64,000 nucleotides of DNA. It comes from an uncultured Odoribacter sp. Its GTDB lineage: Bacteria > Bacteroidota > Bacteroidia > Bacteroidales > Marinifilaceae. Positions 16,484-26,422 of this stretch are shown piece after piece. Each line of letters starts with the position of its first letter. Within the stretch, counting starts at the first letter, position 1. Under the pieces are notes generated by a model. It did not search any database and was not told the origin of the DNA. It was given only the letters and a program-made list of their open reading frames with translations. The position numbers and the translations under genes are program-made. The stretch covers positions 124,001-188,000 of the forward strand of contig CAJUQA010000002.1 in the NCBI GenBank assembly GCA_910588375.1, given 5' to 3'.

Positions 16484-19012
16484 TTACAGGTTTTTATCCT
16501 TGTAGATGTTTTTCCACCAATCAGGTTCGCTTTTCAGGTATTTGGCGAAATAGGCCAATATGGTGTTATTCCATAGAATCCGGAGGTCATAGTCTACGAC
16601 GGTATGGTCGGAGTCTTTGACGAATACCAGTTCGGCATCTTTGCCCAACAGTTTCAGGGCGGTATAGAACTGCATGCTTTGGGCGGTAGGTACATTCACG
16701 TCTTTTGTGCCGTGTATCAACAGGAGAGGGGTATGTACTTTATCCGCATTAAAAAGCGGGCTTTGGTCTACGTAAATATCTTTTCTGTTCCAGGGGAAAG
16801 AGTGGGCGGTAGCATTGGTGCTGTATCCGTACCCCCAATAACCGTCTCCCCAGTAACCGGTAATGGAAGAGATGCCTGCGTGGGCGATGGCACATGTAAA
16901 GATGTCTGTTTGTGTTGTGAGATACATGGTTGTAAACCCGCCATAGGAAGCTCCCATACATCCCACTTTGGTGGCATCAATGAAAGGATGGGCTTTTAAA
17001 AAGGCTTTGGTGGCACTGATGATTTCGTCGCCCGTGATTTTCCCCCAGTTGTTCTGGTGACGGGCAGAAAATTCCTGACCGTAGCCGATGGCTCCCGAAG
17101 GTTGCAATACATACACCACGTAACCATTGGCGGCATACAAGTTAAACGGATAACGTCCGCCGAAACTTCTTTCTGTTGGGGTTGTGCCTCCGTAATAGTA
17201 GACAATCAGCGGATATTTTTTGGTAGGGTCGAAATCGGCCGGGAGGTAATAACGCCCGTCGATAACCGTTCCTTTCTTATAATTGTAGTCCCATTCTTTT
17301 ACTTCTCCGAATACAATGTTTTCGTATTGGGCAGCGGATGGATTTTCCCAGATACGGGTATTTCCGTCGGTCAGATTCCTTTCGTATAAAACGGAGGGGG
17401 AGGTGACTCCTGAAGCCATATAAAACATACGGTTACCGTTTTCCGGTATGCTGATGTTCCGGATAATGTCGCCGGGGCATTCTATCCGGTTGATTTGATT
17501 GTCCGAATAAACAAAGAGATGGACGTAATCGGCATCATTAGCCACGATGTATAATTTCCCGTCTTTCCGCCAGCGGGTCTGTGAAACAGAGGGATGGAAA
17601 TCTTTCGTAATCGGTGTGACTTGTTTGCTTGCAATGTTGTAAATGTAGAGTTGGGTGTCGTATTGGTTGGCAATGGGATTTTTGCCTATGTTTTCGCCGG
17701 TTTTACCGAAAGCGGACGGTCCTCCGCTGATAAGCAGCTGCTTGTCGTCGGGAGAGAATTTACATGAAATGCTATACAGACGGTTTTTCCAGAGGGTGTC
17801 CAACCGGTGTTTTGTCATATCCAAAAGATAGATGGATTGTTTGTGATATGGGTATTCCGTGTAATCCGGTCGGGAGGTGGAGAAAATGAGTTGCGTGCCA
17901 TCGTGGCTGATGTCCATCAGGGAGGTGGTCAGATTTCCCCAGGTCAGCCGGGAATGCAGTCCCGTTGCGAAATCGAACTTATTCAGCCAGGATCGGTGAC
18001 GGTAATAGGGTTGACGGTCTTCGATTCCCGCCAATTTCCGCAGTTTCCAGTCGTTTTCCGCATAGTTCTCGTTTTGGTAGTATATCAGATAGGAGAGGTC
18101 GGGTGACCAAGTGTAGTTTGTGATTTCCGGGTCTTCTTTAATCAGGCATTGCAGTTGCTCTGTCTCCGGATTGTAGGCATAGAGGGAATAACCGTTGCCT
18201 TCTTTGTTGAGGTAGGAAATTTCATCCTTACCGGGCATCCATTTCAGAGCCTGTACATAGCCGTTAAAGGCATATACCACTTTTTTGTTGTCGCTGCGGT
18301 ATATCCGTGTTGTTGTGGTGGTTTTTCCGTTCACAGTGTTTTGTAACGTGATGATGGCATATTTTCCGCTTGGGGAAAGTTCAGCCCGACTGATGCGTTC
18401 TCCATTGAGAATGTCGTAGATGTTTTTCCCTCTTTGGGGAGACAGGGTGAAGGTTGCTGTTGCGTTTTGCGGTTCTTTTACTTGAAAGGACAGGGAAAAG
18501 GATTTTCCGCCTTCGGATATGGTTTTGACCATTACGATTTGCTTGCCCGGCACAAATTCACAGTTGATTGTCTTGGTGGCTTTGGCGGTCTCGGTGTAGG
18601 TCAGTTTCTTTTCACCATTGATGTATATTTCCGCCGGGGCGAAAAGCGTAACTTTAAATTCGCCTTTCAGCCATTGTTCATTGGAAAGATATACGGCATA
18701 GTAGTTCAGAGTATATTCCCCGGTTTTTCCGGCAGATACCACCGTATCCTGTTCTGTCCGGGCTTCTTCCCATGACAAATTCCGGTATTGTTTTTCGGCT
18801 TTGGCCAAGTCGGGGGTAAATAGCCGGAAGTTTAGCTGGTTGTTCTTTAGCAGCATGTCGGCCGTAAAGGTTTTGTTATCGACGTCTTTGACGTTTTCGA
18901 GTACCGGTTTTTTAATCCGCACCGGAGTCAGTGCCAGCCATTGGGAAGCCTGTTGTCCGAAAGCGGTTGTCGCGCATGCAATCAGGCAGGATAGGAGTAA
19001 TTTTTTGTTCAT
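16484..19012 (-). CDS. S9 family serine peptidase (prolyl oligopeptidase / DPP IV type), secreted
   Basis: An 842-residue exported enzyme with a signal peptide (cleavage near A-F-G-Q, residue 20), a long beta-propeller-like middle (WD40-type 'D-P-x-x-x-x-L-x-x-x-G' strands) and a C-terminal alpha/beta hydrolase. The nucleophile elbow G-A-S-Y-G-G (Ser689) is followed by a 'L-L-I-H-G-T-K-D-V-N-V-P' Asp region and 'D-S-D-H-T-V' with the His, giving a full Ser-Asp-His triad. Family members cleave dipeptides or oligopeptides after proline or alanine; which bond is cut cannot be read from the sequence. No close promoter was found; it starts 28 bp after the rel stop and may be co-transcribed with rel. 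Confidence 0.88.
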   Translation of the reverse strand: MNKKLLLSCLIACATTAFGQQASQWLALTPVRIKKPVLENVKDVDNKTFTADMLLKNNQLNFRLFTPDLAKAEKQYRNLSWEEARTEQDTVVSAGKTGEYTLNYYAVYLSNEQWLKGEFKVTLFAPAEIYINGEKKLTYTETAKATKTINCEFVPGKQIVMVKTISEGGKSFSLSFQVKEPQNATATFTLSPQRGKNIYDILNGERISRAELSPSGKYAIITLQNTVNGKTTTTTRIYRSDNKKVVYAFNGYVQALKWMPGKDEISYLNKEGNGYSLYAYNPETEQLQCLIKEDPEITNYTWSPDLSYLIYYQNENYAENDWKLRKLAGIEDRQPYYRHRSWLNKFDFATGLHSRLTWGNLTTSLMDISHDGTQLIFSTSRPDYTEYPYHKQSIYLLDMTKHRLDTLWKNRLYSISCKFSPDDKQLLISGGPSAFGKTGENIGKNPIANQYDTQLYIYNIASKQVTPITKDFHPSVSQTRWRKDGKLYIVANDADYVHLFVYSDNQINRIECPGDIIRNISIPENGNRMFYMASGVTSPSVLYERNLTDGNTRIWENPSAAQYENIVFGEVKEWDYNYKKGTVIDGRYYLPADFDPTKKYPLIVYYYGGTTPTERSFGGRYPFNLYAANGYVVYVLQPSGAIGYGQEFSARHQNNWGKITGDEIISATKAFLKAHPFIDATKVGCMGASYGGFTTMYLTTQTDIFTCAIAHAGISSITGYWGDGYWGYGYSTNATAHSFPWNRKDIYVDQSPLFNADKVHTPLLLIHGTKDVNVPTAQSMQFYTALKLLGKDAELVFVKDSDHTVVDYDLRILWNNTILAYFAKYLKSEPDWWKNIYKDKNL

Positions 19013-19040
19013 CTTTTATATTGTTTTTGTGTTTTCGGTA

Positions 19041-21218
19041 TTATTGTTCCAGCATGGAGTCGTGGCGGTTCACTTTCATGATGCCGGGTACGTGTTTCAG
19101 CCGGGATATGAGTTGTGACAAGTGTTCCGTGTTGTCGATGAGCACCGTAATCTTGCCTTCAAAAATACCGCCGGAAGAATTGATGGAAATGGCACGCATG
19201 GTGACGCGGGGATCTTTCGTTATCACTTCCGTGATTTTGTTCACGATACCGATTTCGTCCTTTCCCACCAGGCTGACTACGGTCTGGTAGGAGGCAGCGC
19301 CTTCGTTGGTCCATTGGGTGTTGACGATACGATAGGGGTAGCGTCTTTGCAGGTCGAGGGCGTTTTTGCATTGCCGGCGGTGCACCTTGATTCCTTCACC
19401 GATGGACACGAAACCAATGATGTCATCCCCGTACACGGGGTTGCAACACCGGGCGAATTTGTAATCCACGTTGTCGACGTTTTTGTCAATCAATAACACG
19501 TCTTCGCCTATTTTTTTCGGATGGGTAATCCGGATATCTTTCGGCAGATTTTCGGGTACCGCCGTTTTTTCCTCTTCTTTGGGTTGGGTCAGTATCTCCT
19601 TGATTTCCGCGGGGTCGTGTTTGCCTTCCGCAATTGCCTGGTAAAGGTCCAGTGCGAATTTGTATTTATAATAGTGCATCAGCCGGCGGGTGATGTCGTC
19701 GGTGAATTCTATTTTCCAGTTTTTCAGCCGACGTCCCAGCAGTTCTTTGCCTAAATCCGCCTGGTGGTTGACGTTTTCGTTCAAAAACTGTCTGATTTTG
19801 TTGCGGGCTTTGGACGTGACGGCAAAGTTCAGCCAGTCGGCTTTGGGTTGTTGGTTGGCGGCTGTAAGTATCGAAATCTGGTCTCCGTTGCGGAGTTTGT
19901 AGCGCAGCGTTTCGTTGCGCTGGTTGACTTTCCCGCCCATGCAATGGCTGCCGATGTTGGTGTGGATGGAATAGGCGAAGTCAAGCAACGTGGCGCCTGC
20001 CGGCAACGTAATGAGGTCGCCTTTGGGGGTGAAGACATGTACTTCCTTGTCCTGTAAATCAAGTTTCAGATCGTCCAGCAGGTCGATGGCACTTTCTTCG
20101 GAACTTTCCAGCACTTCGCGCAATTCGTTCAGCCAGTTTTCAATCACATGGTCTGAGGTGCCTCCTTTGTATCTCCAATGGGCGGCAAACCCTTTTTCGG
20201 CGATTTCGTCCATGCGTTCCGTCCGGATCTGCACTTCCACCCATCTGTTGCCCGGGCCTAATACTGTTGTTTGCAGCGATTCATAGCCGTTGGACTTGGG
20301 GACGGAAATCCAGTCGCGTAACCGTCGGGGATTGGGCGTGTATTTGTCGGTGACGATGGAGTACACTTTCCAGCAGTCGGGCTTTTCGTTTTCGCCGGTA
20401 CTGTCAATGATAAAGCGTACGGCAAAGATGTCGTATATCTCTTCGAATTCCACTTGGTTTTTACGCATCTTATTCAGGATGGACGCAATGGTTTTTGTCC
20501 GGTATTTGGATTTGAACCGGATGCCTTTTTTATTGAGTTCGTCGACAATAGGGGCGATAAATTCGGCGATGTATTTTTCGCGGGCGGCTTTCGTATCGTT
20601 CAGTTTGCGGGAAATCTCGGCATATATGCGGGGATTGGAATAACGGAGCGCCCGGTCTTCCATTTCTGATTTGATGTTATACAATCCCAAGCGGTGGGCG
20701 AAAGGGATGTAGATATAATTGGTTTCCTGTGCCAGTTTTTTCTGTTCCGTTTCGCTGAGTTGGTCAGCCAACCGCAGGGCGTAGAGTTTTTCAGCCAGGA
20801 AAATCAACTGTACCCGGATGTCTTCTGCAAAGCTCAGCAACAGCTTGCGGAAGTTTTCAGAATCCACAATTTTACGGGTGGCATAGATTTTACTGATTTC
20901 TTTCAGTCCGTGGAGAATCTGGGCTACTTTTTCGCCGAAATCCGCCCGGATGTCTTCTATGGAAATGAAGTCTTCCTCCACCTTTTTGTGCAACAGGGCA
21001 CAGAACAGGGAGGTTTTTCCCAGTCCGATTTCGCTGGTGACAATGAGTGCCGTATCAAGGATTTTATCCAGGTTGTCTTCGTCCCGGGATGCGATTCCGT
21101 ATGCTTTTTGGAAAAGTGCCGCATCTTCGGGCGAAAGCAGGTTGCGGCAGGATTTTTGAAGAGCCAGGCATTTTTCGTCCGGGGAGACGGGTTTTGCGGT
21201 TTCGTCGGTTGTCGTCAT
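19041..21218 (-). CDS. Long RelA/SpoT homologue with degenerate hydrolase site
   Basis: A 725-residue RSH protein with HD hydrolase, (p)ppGpp synthetase, TGS, helical, conserved-Cys (RIS) and ACT domains in order. The synthetase domain is intact by eye: Y-R-T-K-T-I-A-S-I, Y-D-I-F-A-V-R-F and N-G-Y-E-S-L-Q-T-T-V near residue 309, then V-Q-I-R-T and A-A-H-W-R-Y-K-G. The HD motif H-D-x-x-E-D reads H-K-K-V-E-E (residues 77-82). The usual L-A-D-R-L-H-N reads L-A-E-K-L-Y-A, and the early F-I-H-P His is missing. It therefore probably makes alarmone without degrading it, so a second enzyme with hydrolase activity would be needed elsewhere. TGS is about 395-455 and ACT about 645-720. It has its own -7 element. 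Confidence 0.88.
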   Translation of the reverse strand: MTTTDETAKPVSPDEKCLALQKSCRNLLSPEDAALFQKAYGIASRDEDNLDKILDTALIVTSEIGLGKTSLFCALLHKKVEEDFISIEDIRADFGEKVAQILHGLKEISKIYATRKIVDSENFRKLLLSFAEDIRVQLIFLAEKLYALRLADQLSETEQKKLAQETNYIYIPFAHRLGLYNIKSEMEDRALRYSNPRIYAEISRKLNDTKAAREKYIAEFIAPIVDELNKKGIRFKSKYRTKTIASILNKMRKNQVEFEEIYDIFAVRFIIDSTGENEKPDCWKVYSIVTDKYTPNPRRLRDWISVPKSNGYESLQTTVLGPGNRWVEVQIRTERMDEIAEKGFAAHWRYKGGTSDHVIENWLNELREVLESSEESAIDLLDDLKLDLQDKEVHVFTPKGDLITLPAGATLLDFAYSIHTNIGSHCMGGKVNQRNETLRYKLRNGDQISILTAANQQPKADWLNFAVTSKARNKIRQFLNENVNHQADLGKELLGRRLKNWKIEFTDDITRRLMHYYKYKFALDLYQAIAEGKHDPAEIKEILTQPKEEEKTAVPENLPKDIRITHPKKIGEDVLLIDKNVDNVDYKFARCCNPVYGDDIIGFVSIGEGIKVHRRQCKNALDLQRRYPYRIVNTQWTNEGAASYQTVVSLVGKDEIGIVNKITEVITKDPRVTMRAISINSSGGIFEGKITVLIDNTEHLSQLISRLKHVPGIMKVNRHDSMLEQ

Positions 21219-21240
21219 GTTGTAAAGTTTAGTGTGTTCG

Positions 21241-21248
21241 CAAAAATA
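21241..21248 (-). promoter_or_regulatory. -7 element for rel
   Basis: TATTTTTG on the minus strand, 22 bp before the rel start. It is divergent from the plus-strand element at 21284-21291. Confidence 0.55.
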
Positions 21249-21283
21249 GGTAATTCTTTTTAAGAATATTGGCGGGGAAATTC

Positions 21284-21291
21284 TATTTTTG
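21284..21291 (+). promoter_or_regulatory. -7 element for the 1459-residue protein gene
   Basis: TATTTTTG on the plus strand, about 59 bp before the ATG at 21351. The intergenic region of 132 bp holds both divergent elements. Confidence 0.5.
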
Positions 21292-21350
21292 TCAAGTTTA
21301 TTGAAAAATTACGAAACGGGTCTGAACGATTCCGCAAAGATTCTGATAAT

Positions 21351-24300
21351 ATGGTGCGTATAGCGTTAGTTTTGGGACTGCTGTGCTTCTCTTTGGTGGG
21401 GAAAGCCCAGGAAGATAAATTGTTGAAGGAGCAGATAGAAACCCTTTTTAAGGATGTGCGTGCGTCTGAGCGTAAGGTGTTGGTGGCGGAATGTCTGGAC
21501 ACGTGGACTTCATCCTTCCTTTCCGACGTGGAAAAGGATAGTGTGGGCAGGGTGTTTAAAGAACTTCAGACGATGCGTATGGTTCCGGCGTCGGATATGA
21601 GAAATTTTGCGGAATGTGTGAATCATTTTTGCCGGGAGGAGGAAAAAGAGAACCTGAATGTGTGGTTGGGAGCATTGAAAAAGCTGGTATTTGCCAAAGA
21701 CCGGCGCAAAAACAACGTAAAGAACTATTTGAACCATACGCGTAATTTTGTGGTGGACGGGGTACTCTATGCAACTTCCGGGCATAGCTGGATAGTGACG
21801 GGAAAAAGCCGTTGGGAACAGGGGAAGGAGGTAAACGTGGTCTTTGAAGATGCCACGGTGATGTGCAGGACGCCCAAGGATTCCATCCTTATTTATAATA
21901 CCTGGGTGAACCATGAATTGCTGTCTCATACGCTGACAGGACAGGGTGGCCGCGTTTATTGGCAGTCGGAAGACACGCTTTATGCCGAGCTCTCCCGCTA
22001 TGGTGTGGATATGACGGTGTCCGAATACAGCGCGGAGTCGGTTTCCTTTGTGTATGAGCGTTGGTATGACCGCCCGCTGGCCGGTAAGTTAAAAGACAAT
22101 GCGTTGAAATATAAGGTGGCGAATCAGGAGGAGCGGTTCCCGCAGTTTATTTCGTACGATACGGATATAAAAATCGATTCACTGTTCCCCAGTATCTCCT
22201 TTCAAGGGGGAATCCAATACGACGGGATGAAGCTGTCGGGGTTCGGCGATAAGGAGTTGCCTGCGTGTGTGCATATTTCACCCAACGATACGACCCACAT
22301 GTATGTGTATGCCACCCGTTTTTCGATAGATACGGCGCGGGTGGTGTCGGGCATATCCCGGATGGTGCTGCCTTTGGATTCCGGCCGCTTTTTTCATCCC
22401 AATGTGAATTTTGCCTATACCCGGAAAAACCATACGGTGACGGTGAAGCGCATTTCGGAACAGAGCCAGCATCTGCCTTTCCGCGACGATTATCATCAGA
22501 TTCTGTTCAGTGTGGAACAGCTGATATGGCCTGTGGACAGCAGTTATGTGACGATGTGTATGAACAGCCGTTCCGGGATGTTCAAGGCGGAGGTGGAGTC
22601 GCTGGATTTTTTCAATGATATTCTTTACGACCAGATGCAGGGGATTGACGAAATCCATCCGCTCAACGGGCTCCACAAGGCGTCGGTGACGCTCGGCAGG
22701 AATACTTTTTCGATGAGTGATTACGCTGCGGTTATGAAGAAACCGATAGACCAGTTGCGAAAGCAGATTATTTCCTTGTCGTATGATGATTTCCTGGATT
22801 TTGACGAAACGCGCGACGAGGTGACGTTGAAGGAGCGCCTGTTTCATTACACCAATGCCCGTGTCGGAAAACAGGATTACGACAATATCCGCTTTGCTTC
22901 TCTGCCCAAGGATTCGCGGACGAATGCCGTGCTGGACTTGAGGAATTACCAGTTGAAAATCTATGGGGTGGAGAAGTTTACCATCAGCGAGGCCAAGGAT
23001 GTGTATGTGGAGCCTTCGGACAAGTCGGTGGTAATGATGAAAAACCGGGATATGGAGTTCAACGGTAAACTGAAAGCGGGAATGTTCGATATGTACGGCA
23101 ACAAGCTCTATTTCTCTTACGATAAATACACCATCGGATTGACACAGGTGGATTCGACCGGAATGTACATGGCTGATAAGACGACGGGCAAGCGGGGACG
23201 GCGGGTGAATTCCCTGATACGGGATGTGACCGGGGATATAGAGATTGATAAGCCGAACAACAAATCGGGCAAGAAAGAGGTGCCGGGTTATCCGATTTTC
23301 CATTCCACCAAGGAGTCGTATGTGTATTTCGATGCCCCGTCGATTTGTAACGGGGTATATAAAAAGGAGAAGTTCTATTTTGTCATTAAGCCCTATACGC
23401 TGAAAAATATCAATGATTCGGAAAAATTCCGCTATGCTTTCGGCGGTACGCTGGTTTCCAATATCGTTCCGGACATACAGGATACGTTGAAATTGATGGC
23501 GGACAATTCTCTGGGTATGAAATATCAGATACCGGAGAAGGGATTGGCGCTTTATGACAAGGGAAATCTGAAAAACCGGATTGAACTGAGCCAAAAGGGC
23601 TTTATCGCTGATGGGGAAGTGAAGTTGAACGGCAGTAATTTCCGGTCGGAATCCATTTTGATGATGCCCGATTCGATGCAGGCGGTGACGCCTTCATTGG
23701 TGGTGAACGGAATCGAAGGCCGTCGCCCTGAAGCGAAAGGGGAGCAGGTGGCGATCATGTATCTGAAAAATCAGGGAAACATGCTGGCGAAGTCGACCAA
23801 GCAGCCGTTTTCCGTGTATGACGGGCGTATAAAGCATGAGGGGACGCTGATGGTGTATGAGGATTTGATGGATGCCGACGGTAAGCTGGAATTGAAGGGT
23901 GCGCGGCTCACGTCCCGTCTGTTTCATTTGGAGGCTAACAATATCCTGTCCGACCAGACCGATTTGCACCTGAGTTCTTTTGCCAACAAGAATATACAGC
24001 TGAATACCGCCAATGTGCAGGCGAATATCGATTTGGTTCTCAACAAGGGTAAGTTTATGAACAATGCCGACGCCAACATGGCGGACTTCCCGTCCAACCG
24101 TTACCGCTGTTCGTTCAAGAGTTTCACCTGGTATATGAATGAGGCGTATCTGAACATCGGTATTGAGGATGAAAAAGAGTTGCAGCGCATCTGGCGGATT
24201 GAGGACATGATGCGTATGCCGGAGCAGGGAAAGAACCTGTTTGTTTCCACCGACAAGGCGTGTGATTCGCTTTCTTTCATGGCACCGTTGGCGCGGTATA

Positions 24301-25730
24301 ATCTGAATACGGGAGATATCCAGTGCCAGTGGGTGAACCACATCGACCTGGCCAACGGGCGTTTTTATCCGGATTTGGGAAAAATCAATATCAACGGAGT
24401 GGGAGATATCGAGGAGTTTAAAAACGGTTTGCTGGTGTGTGACCGCGACGACCGGAGCAAGCGATTGACGGAAGTGGGGCTGAAATTGAAGGGACGTTTC
24501 AAGTTCAGCGGAAGCGGGGATTACGATTACATCAACCAGGACAAGCAAAGAAGTGTGATTCATTTTACGGAAATCGGGGTGGATACATCGCGGAATGTGT
24601 ATGCGAAAGTGGACATGAAGCCGGAGGCGAAGTTCGATTTGAACCGGGGAATCACGTATAAAGGCAATATTTATCTTTATTCCAAGCAGAAAGACTTGTT
24701 TTTCAACGGATACGTCCGGCTTACGGCCGATGACACGTATCTGAAACACTCTTGGCTGAAAGTGAAAACTTATTTTGCGGCCCAGGACATACGGGTACCG
24801 GTGGGCGTGGAGAACCAGGACGACAAGGGAAAACATATCTACAACGGGATTTTCCTGAACGTGGACAAGACGGTGAAGCCTTACGCCTCTTACCTGAGCA
24901 ACCGTATTTTCTATAATGATGCGGTGTTGCTGGGCGGTCGTGGCGAGTTGGTGTGGTTGGAAAAGGAAAAGAAATACCAGATGCGGGATACGCAGGTGGA
25001 CCCGTATTACCATTTGTGTTATACGCCTGAGCAGACGACGGTGTCGGGATTCGGCAGACTCGGTATGGAAATGGAGATACCCGGCATCCGGCAATGGGCG
25101 GCGGGGAATATCTCTTACAACCTGAAAGAGGAGGAATTTAAGACGGAGAATATGTTGTATGCGCTGGATTTCGTGTTGCTGGGCAAGATGGAGAGCGTGA
25201 TGCTCCGGGATTTTGCCGACAAGAAGCGGCGCACCATTACTCCCGACGCTTCGTTGGTTGCCAAGGTGACGGCATTGTACGGGAAGGGTATGGCTCCGTT
25301 GGCAATGAAACAGCTTGCCAGGAACAGTAATAACATTCCGGATTCGCTAAACCGCTTTTTAGTGCTGGATTCGTTGAATATGAACTGGGATACCCAGAAG
25401 CGTTCCTACGTGGCAAACGGCAAGGCGATGATACGGGCGTTGTTGCAGCGTCCCGTGGAGGAGGAATACAACGTGGCGATGGAGCTGGTGCGGCGGCGTG
25501 CGGGAAATCAGATTTACCTGTACATCTACAACGATGAGAAATGGTATTATTTCGAGTATCTGGACAAATCGCTTTTCACGCTTTCGTCCAATGCGGAGTA
25601 TAACGACATCCTCCGGAACGAGAAGGCGGACAAGAAAATAATCCAGAACAAGGAGAAACAGACATTATATACGATTACGCTGTGTCCCGATTCCAAGAAA
25701 AACCGTTTCCTTAAACGGATGGGACTGTAG
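21351..25730 (+). CDS. Large exported protein of unknown function
   Basis: I do not recognise a family for this 1459-residue protein. It has a signal peptide (cleavage near V-G-K-A-Q, about residue 20) and no lipobox. An N-terminal ~130-residue helical part is followed by a very long predicted beta-rich body, with recurring 'L-x-x-x-G-x-F-x-x-x-x' and 'D-x-G-x-x-x-x' patterns suggestive of beta-solenoid or OstA-like strands. Cysteines are sparse and there is no obvious catalytic motif or C-terminal T9SS signal. It starts the operon-like run of nth, lipA, lipB and the GH20 genes. Large proteins of this type occur widely in Bacteroidales; a role at the envelope is inference. Confidence 0.75.
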   Translation: MVRIALVLGLLCFSLVGKAQEDKLLKEQIETLFKDVRASERKVLVAECLDTWTSSFLSDVEKDSVGRVFKELQTMRMVPASDMRNFAECVNHFCREEEKENLNVWLGALKKLVFAKDRRKNNVKNYLNHTRNFVVDGVLYATSGHSWIVTGKSRWEQGKEVNVVFEDATVMCRTPKDSILIYNTWVNHELLSHTLTGQGGRVYWQSEDTLYAELSRYGVDMTVSEYSAESVSFVYERWYDRPLAGKLKDNALKYKVANQEERFPQFISYDTDIKIDSLFPSISFQGGIQYDGMKLSGFGDKELPACVHISPNDTTHMYVYATRFSIDTARVVSGISRMVLPLDSGRFFHPNVNFAYTRKNHTVTVKRISEQSQHLPFRDDYHQILFSVEQLIWPVDSSYVTMCMNSRSGMFKAEVESLDFFNDILYDQMQGIDEIHPLNGLHKASVTLGRNTFSMSDYAAVMKKPIDQLRKQIISLSYDDFLDFDETRDEVTLKERLFHYTNARVGKQDYDNIRFASLPKDSRTNAVLDLRNYQLKIYGVEKFTISEAKDVYVEPSDKSVVMMKNRDMEFNGKLKAGMFDMYGNKLYFSYDKYTIGLTQVDSTGMYMADKTTGKRGRRVNSLIRDVTGDIEIDKPNNKSGKKEVPGYPIFHSTKESYVYFDAPSICNGVYKKEKFYFVIKPYTLKNINDSEKFRYAFGGTLVSNIVPDIQDTLKLMADNSLGMKYQIPEKGLALYDKGNLKNRIELSQKGFIADGEVKLNGSNFRSESILMMPDSMQAVTPSLVVNGIEGRRPEAKGEQVAIMYLKNQGNMLAKSTKQPFSVYDGRIKHEGTLMVYEDLMDADGKLELKGARLTSRLFHLEANNILSDQTDLHLSSFANKNIQLNTANVQANIDLVLNKGKFMNNADANMADFPSNRYRCSFKSFTWYMNEAYLNIGIEDEKELQRIWRIEDMMRMPEQGKNLFVSTDKACDSLSFMAPLARYNLNTGDIQCQWVNHIDLANGRFYPDLGKININGVGDIEEFKNGLLVCDRDDRSKRLTEVGLKLKGRFKFSGSGDYDYINQDKQRSVIHFTEIGVDTSRNVYAKVDMKPEAKFDLNRGITYKGNIYLYSKQKDLFFNGYVRLTADDTYLKHSWLKVKTYFAAQDIRVPVGVENQDDKGKHIYNGIFLNVDKTVKPYASYLSNRIFYNDAVLLGGRGELVWLEKEKKYQMRDTQVDPYYHLCYTPEQTTVSGFGRLGMEMEIPGIRQWAAGNISYNLKEEEFKTENMLYALDFVLLGKMESVMLRDFADKKRRTITPDASLVAKVTALYGKGMAPLAMKQLARNSNNIPDSLNRFLVLDSLNMNWDTQKRSYVANGKAMIRALLQRPVEEEYNVAMELVRRRAGNQIYLYIYNDEKWYYFEYLDKSLFTLSSNAEYNDILRNEKADKKIIQNKEKQTLYTITLCPDSKKNRFLKRMGL

Positions 25731-25757
25731 GCGCGGAGGATTAAACAAAGAGAGTTT

Positions 25758-26399
25758 ATGACAACAAAAGAGAGATACGAAGGGTTTATCCGCTGGTTTT
25801 CGGAACATATGCCCGTGGCCGAAAGCGAATTGAAGTACGAGAACCCGTTTCAGTTGCTGGTGGCGGTGGTCTTGTCGGCGCAGTGTACCGACAAGCGGGT
25901 GAACATGACGACTCCGGCATTGTTCCGGCGTTTTCCGGATGCCTTTGCCATGGCGGAGGGAAGTGTGGAGGAGATTTACGGACTGATAAAGTCCATTTCT
26001 TATCCGAACAACAAGTCCAAACATCTTTCAGCTTTGGCGAAAAAGTTGGCCGCAGATTTCAACGGCGTCGTGCCGGATGATATGGAATTACTCCAGACGC
26101 TGCCGGGCGTGGGGAGGAAAACCGCCAATGTCGTGGAGGCCGTGGCATTCCACAAACCTGCGATGCCTGTCGATACCCATGTATTCCGGGTGGCTGACCG
26201 CATCGGCTTGGTGACGAATGCCAAAACGCCCTTGGAGACGGAAAAGCAGTTGGTGAAAAACATTCCGGCGGAGATTCTTTCCACGGCTCACCATTGGCTG
26301 ATTCTGCACGGGCGGTATGTGTGTATGGCACGGAAACCGAAATGCGAGGGGTGCGGCATCCGCGCTTATTGCCGGTATGACGGGAAACAGAAAAAATAA
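25758..26399 (+). CDS. nth: Endonuclease III, base-excision repair glycosylase
   Basis: A 213-residue HhH-GPD DNA glycosylase/AP lyase that removes oxidised pyrimidines. The helix-hairpin-helix L-P-G-V-G-R-K-T-A carries the catalytic Lys121, and Asp139 is in P-V-D-T-H-V. The C-terminal 4Fe-4S ligands C-x6-C-x2-C-x5-C are at 189, 196, 199 and 205. The gene begins 27 bp after the upstream stop and is followed 23 bp later by lipA, so co-transcription is likely. Confidence 0.95.
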   Translation: MTTKERYEGFIRWFSEHMPVAESELKYENPFQLLVAVVLSAQCTDKRVNMTTPALFRRFPDAFAMAEGSVEEIYGLIKSISYPNNKSKHLSALAKKLAADFNGVVPDDMELLQTLPGVGRKTANVVEAVAFHKPAMPVDTHVFRVADRIGLVTNAKTPLETEKQLVKNIPAEILSTAHHWLILHGRYVCMARKPKCEGCGIRAYCRYDGKQKK

Positions 26400-26422
26400 C
26401 AGGAATTAAAAGGTTTGAAACA

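Noticed and set aside
22278..25094. Two long minus-strand open frames (438 and 466 residues) opposite the 1459-residue gene
   Set aside because: They have no recognisable domains or start context. They arise from the codon usage of the real gene on the plus strand, whose frame is open for 4.4 kb with a signal peptide.
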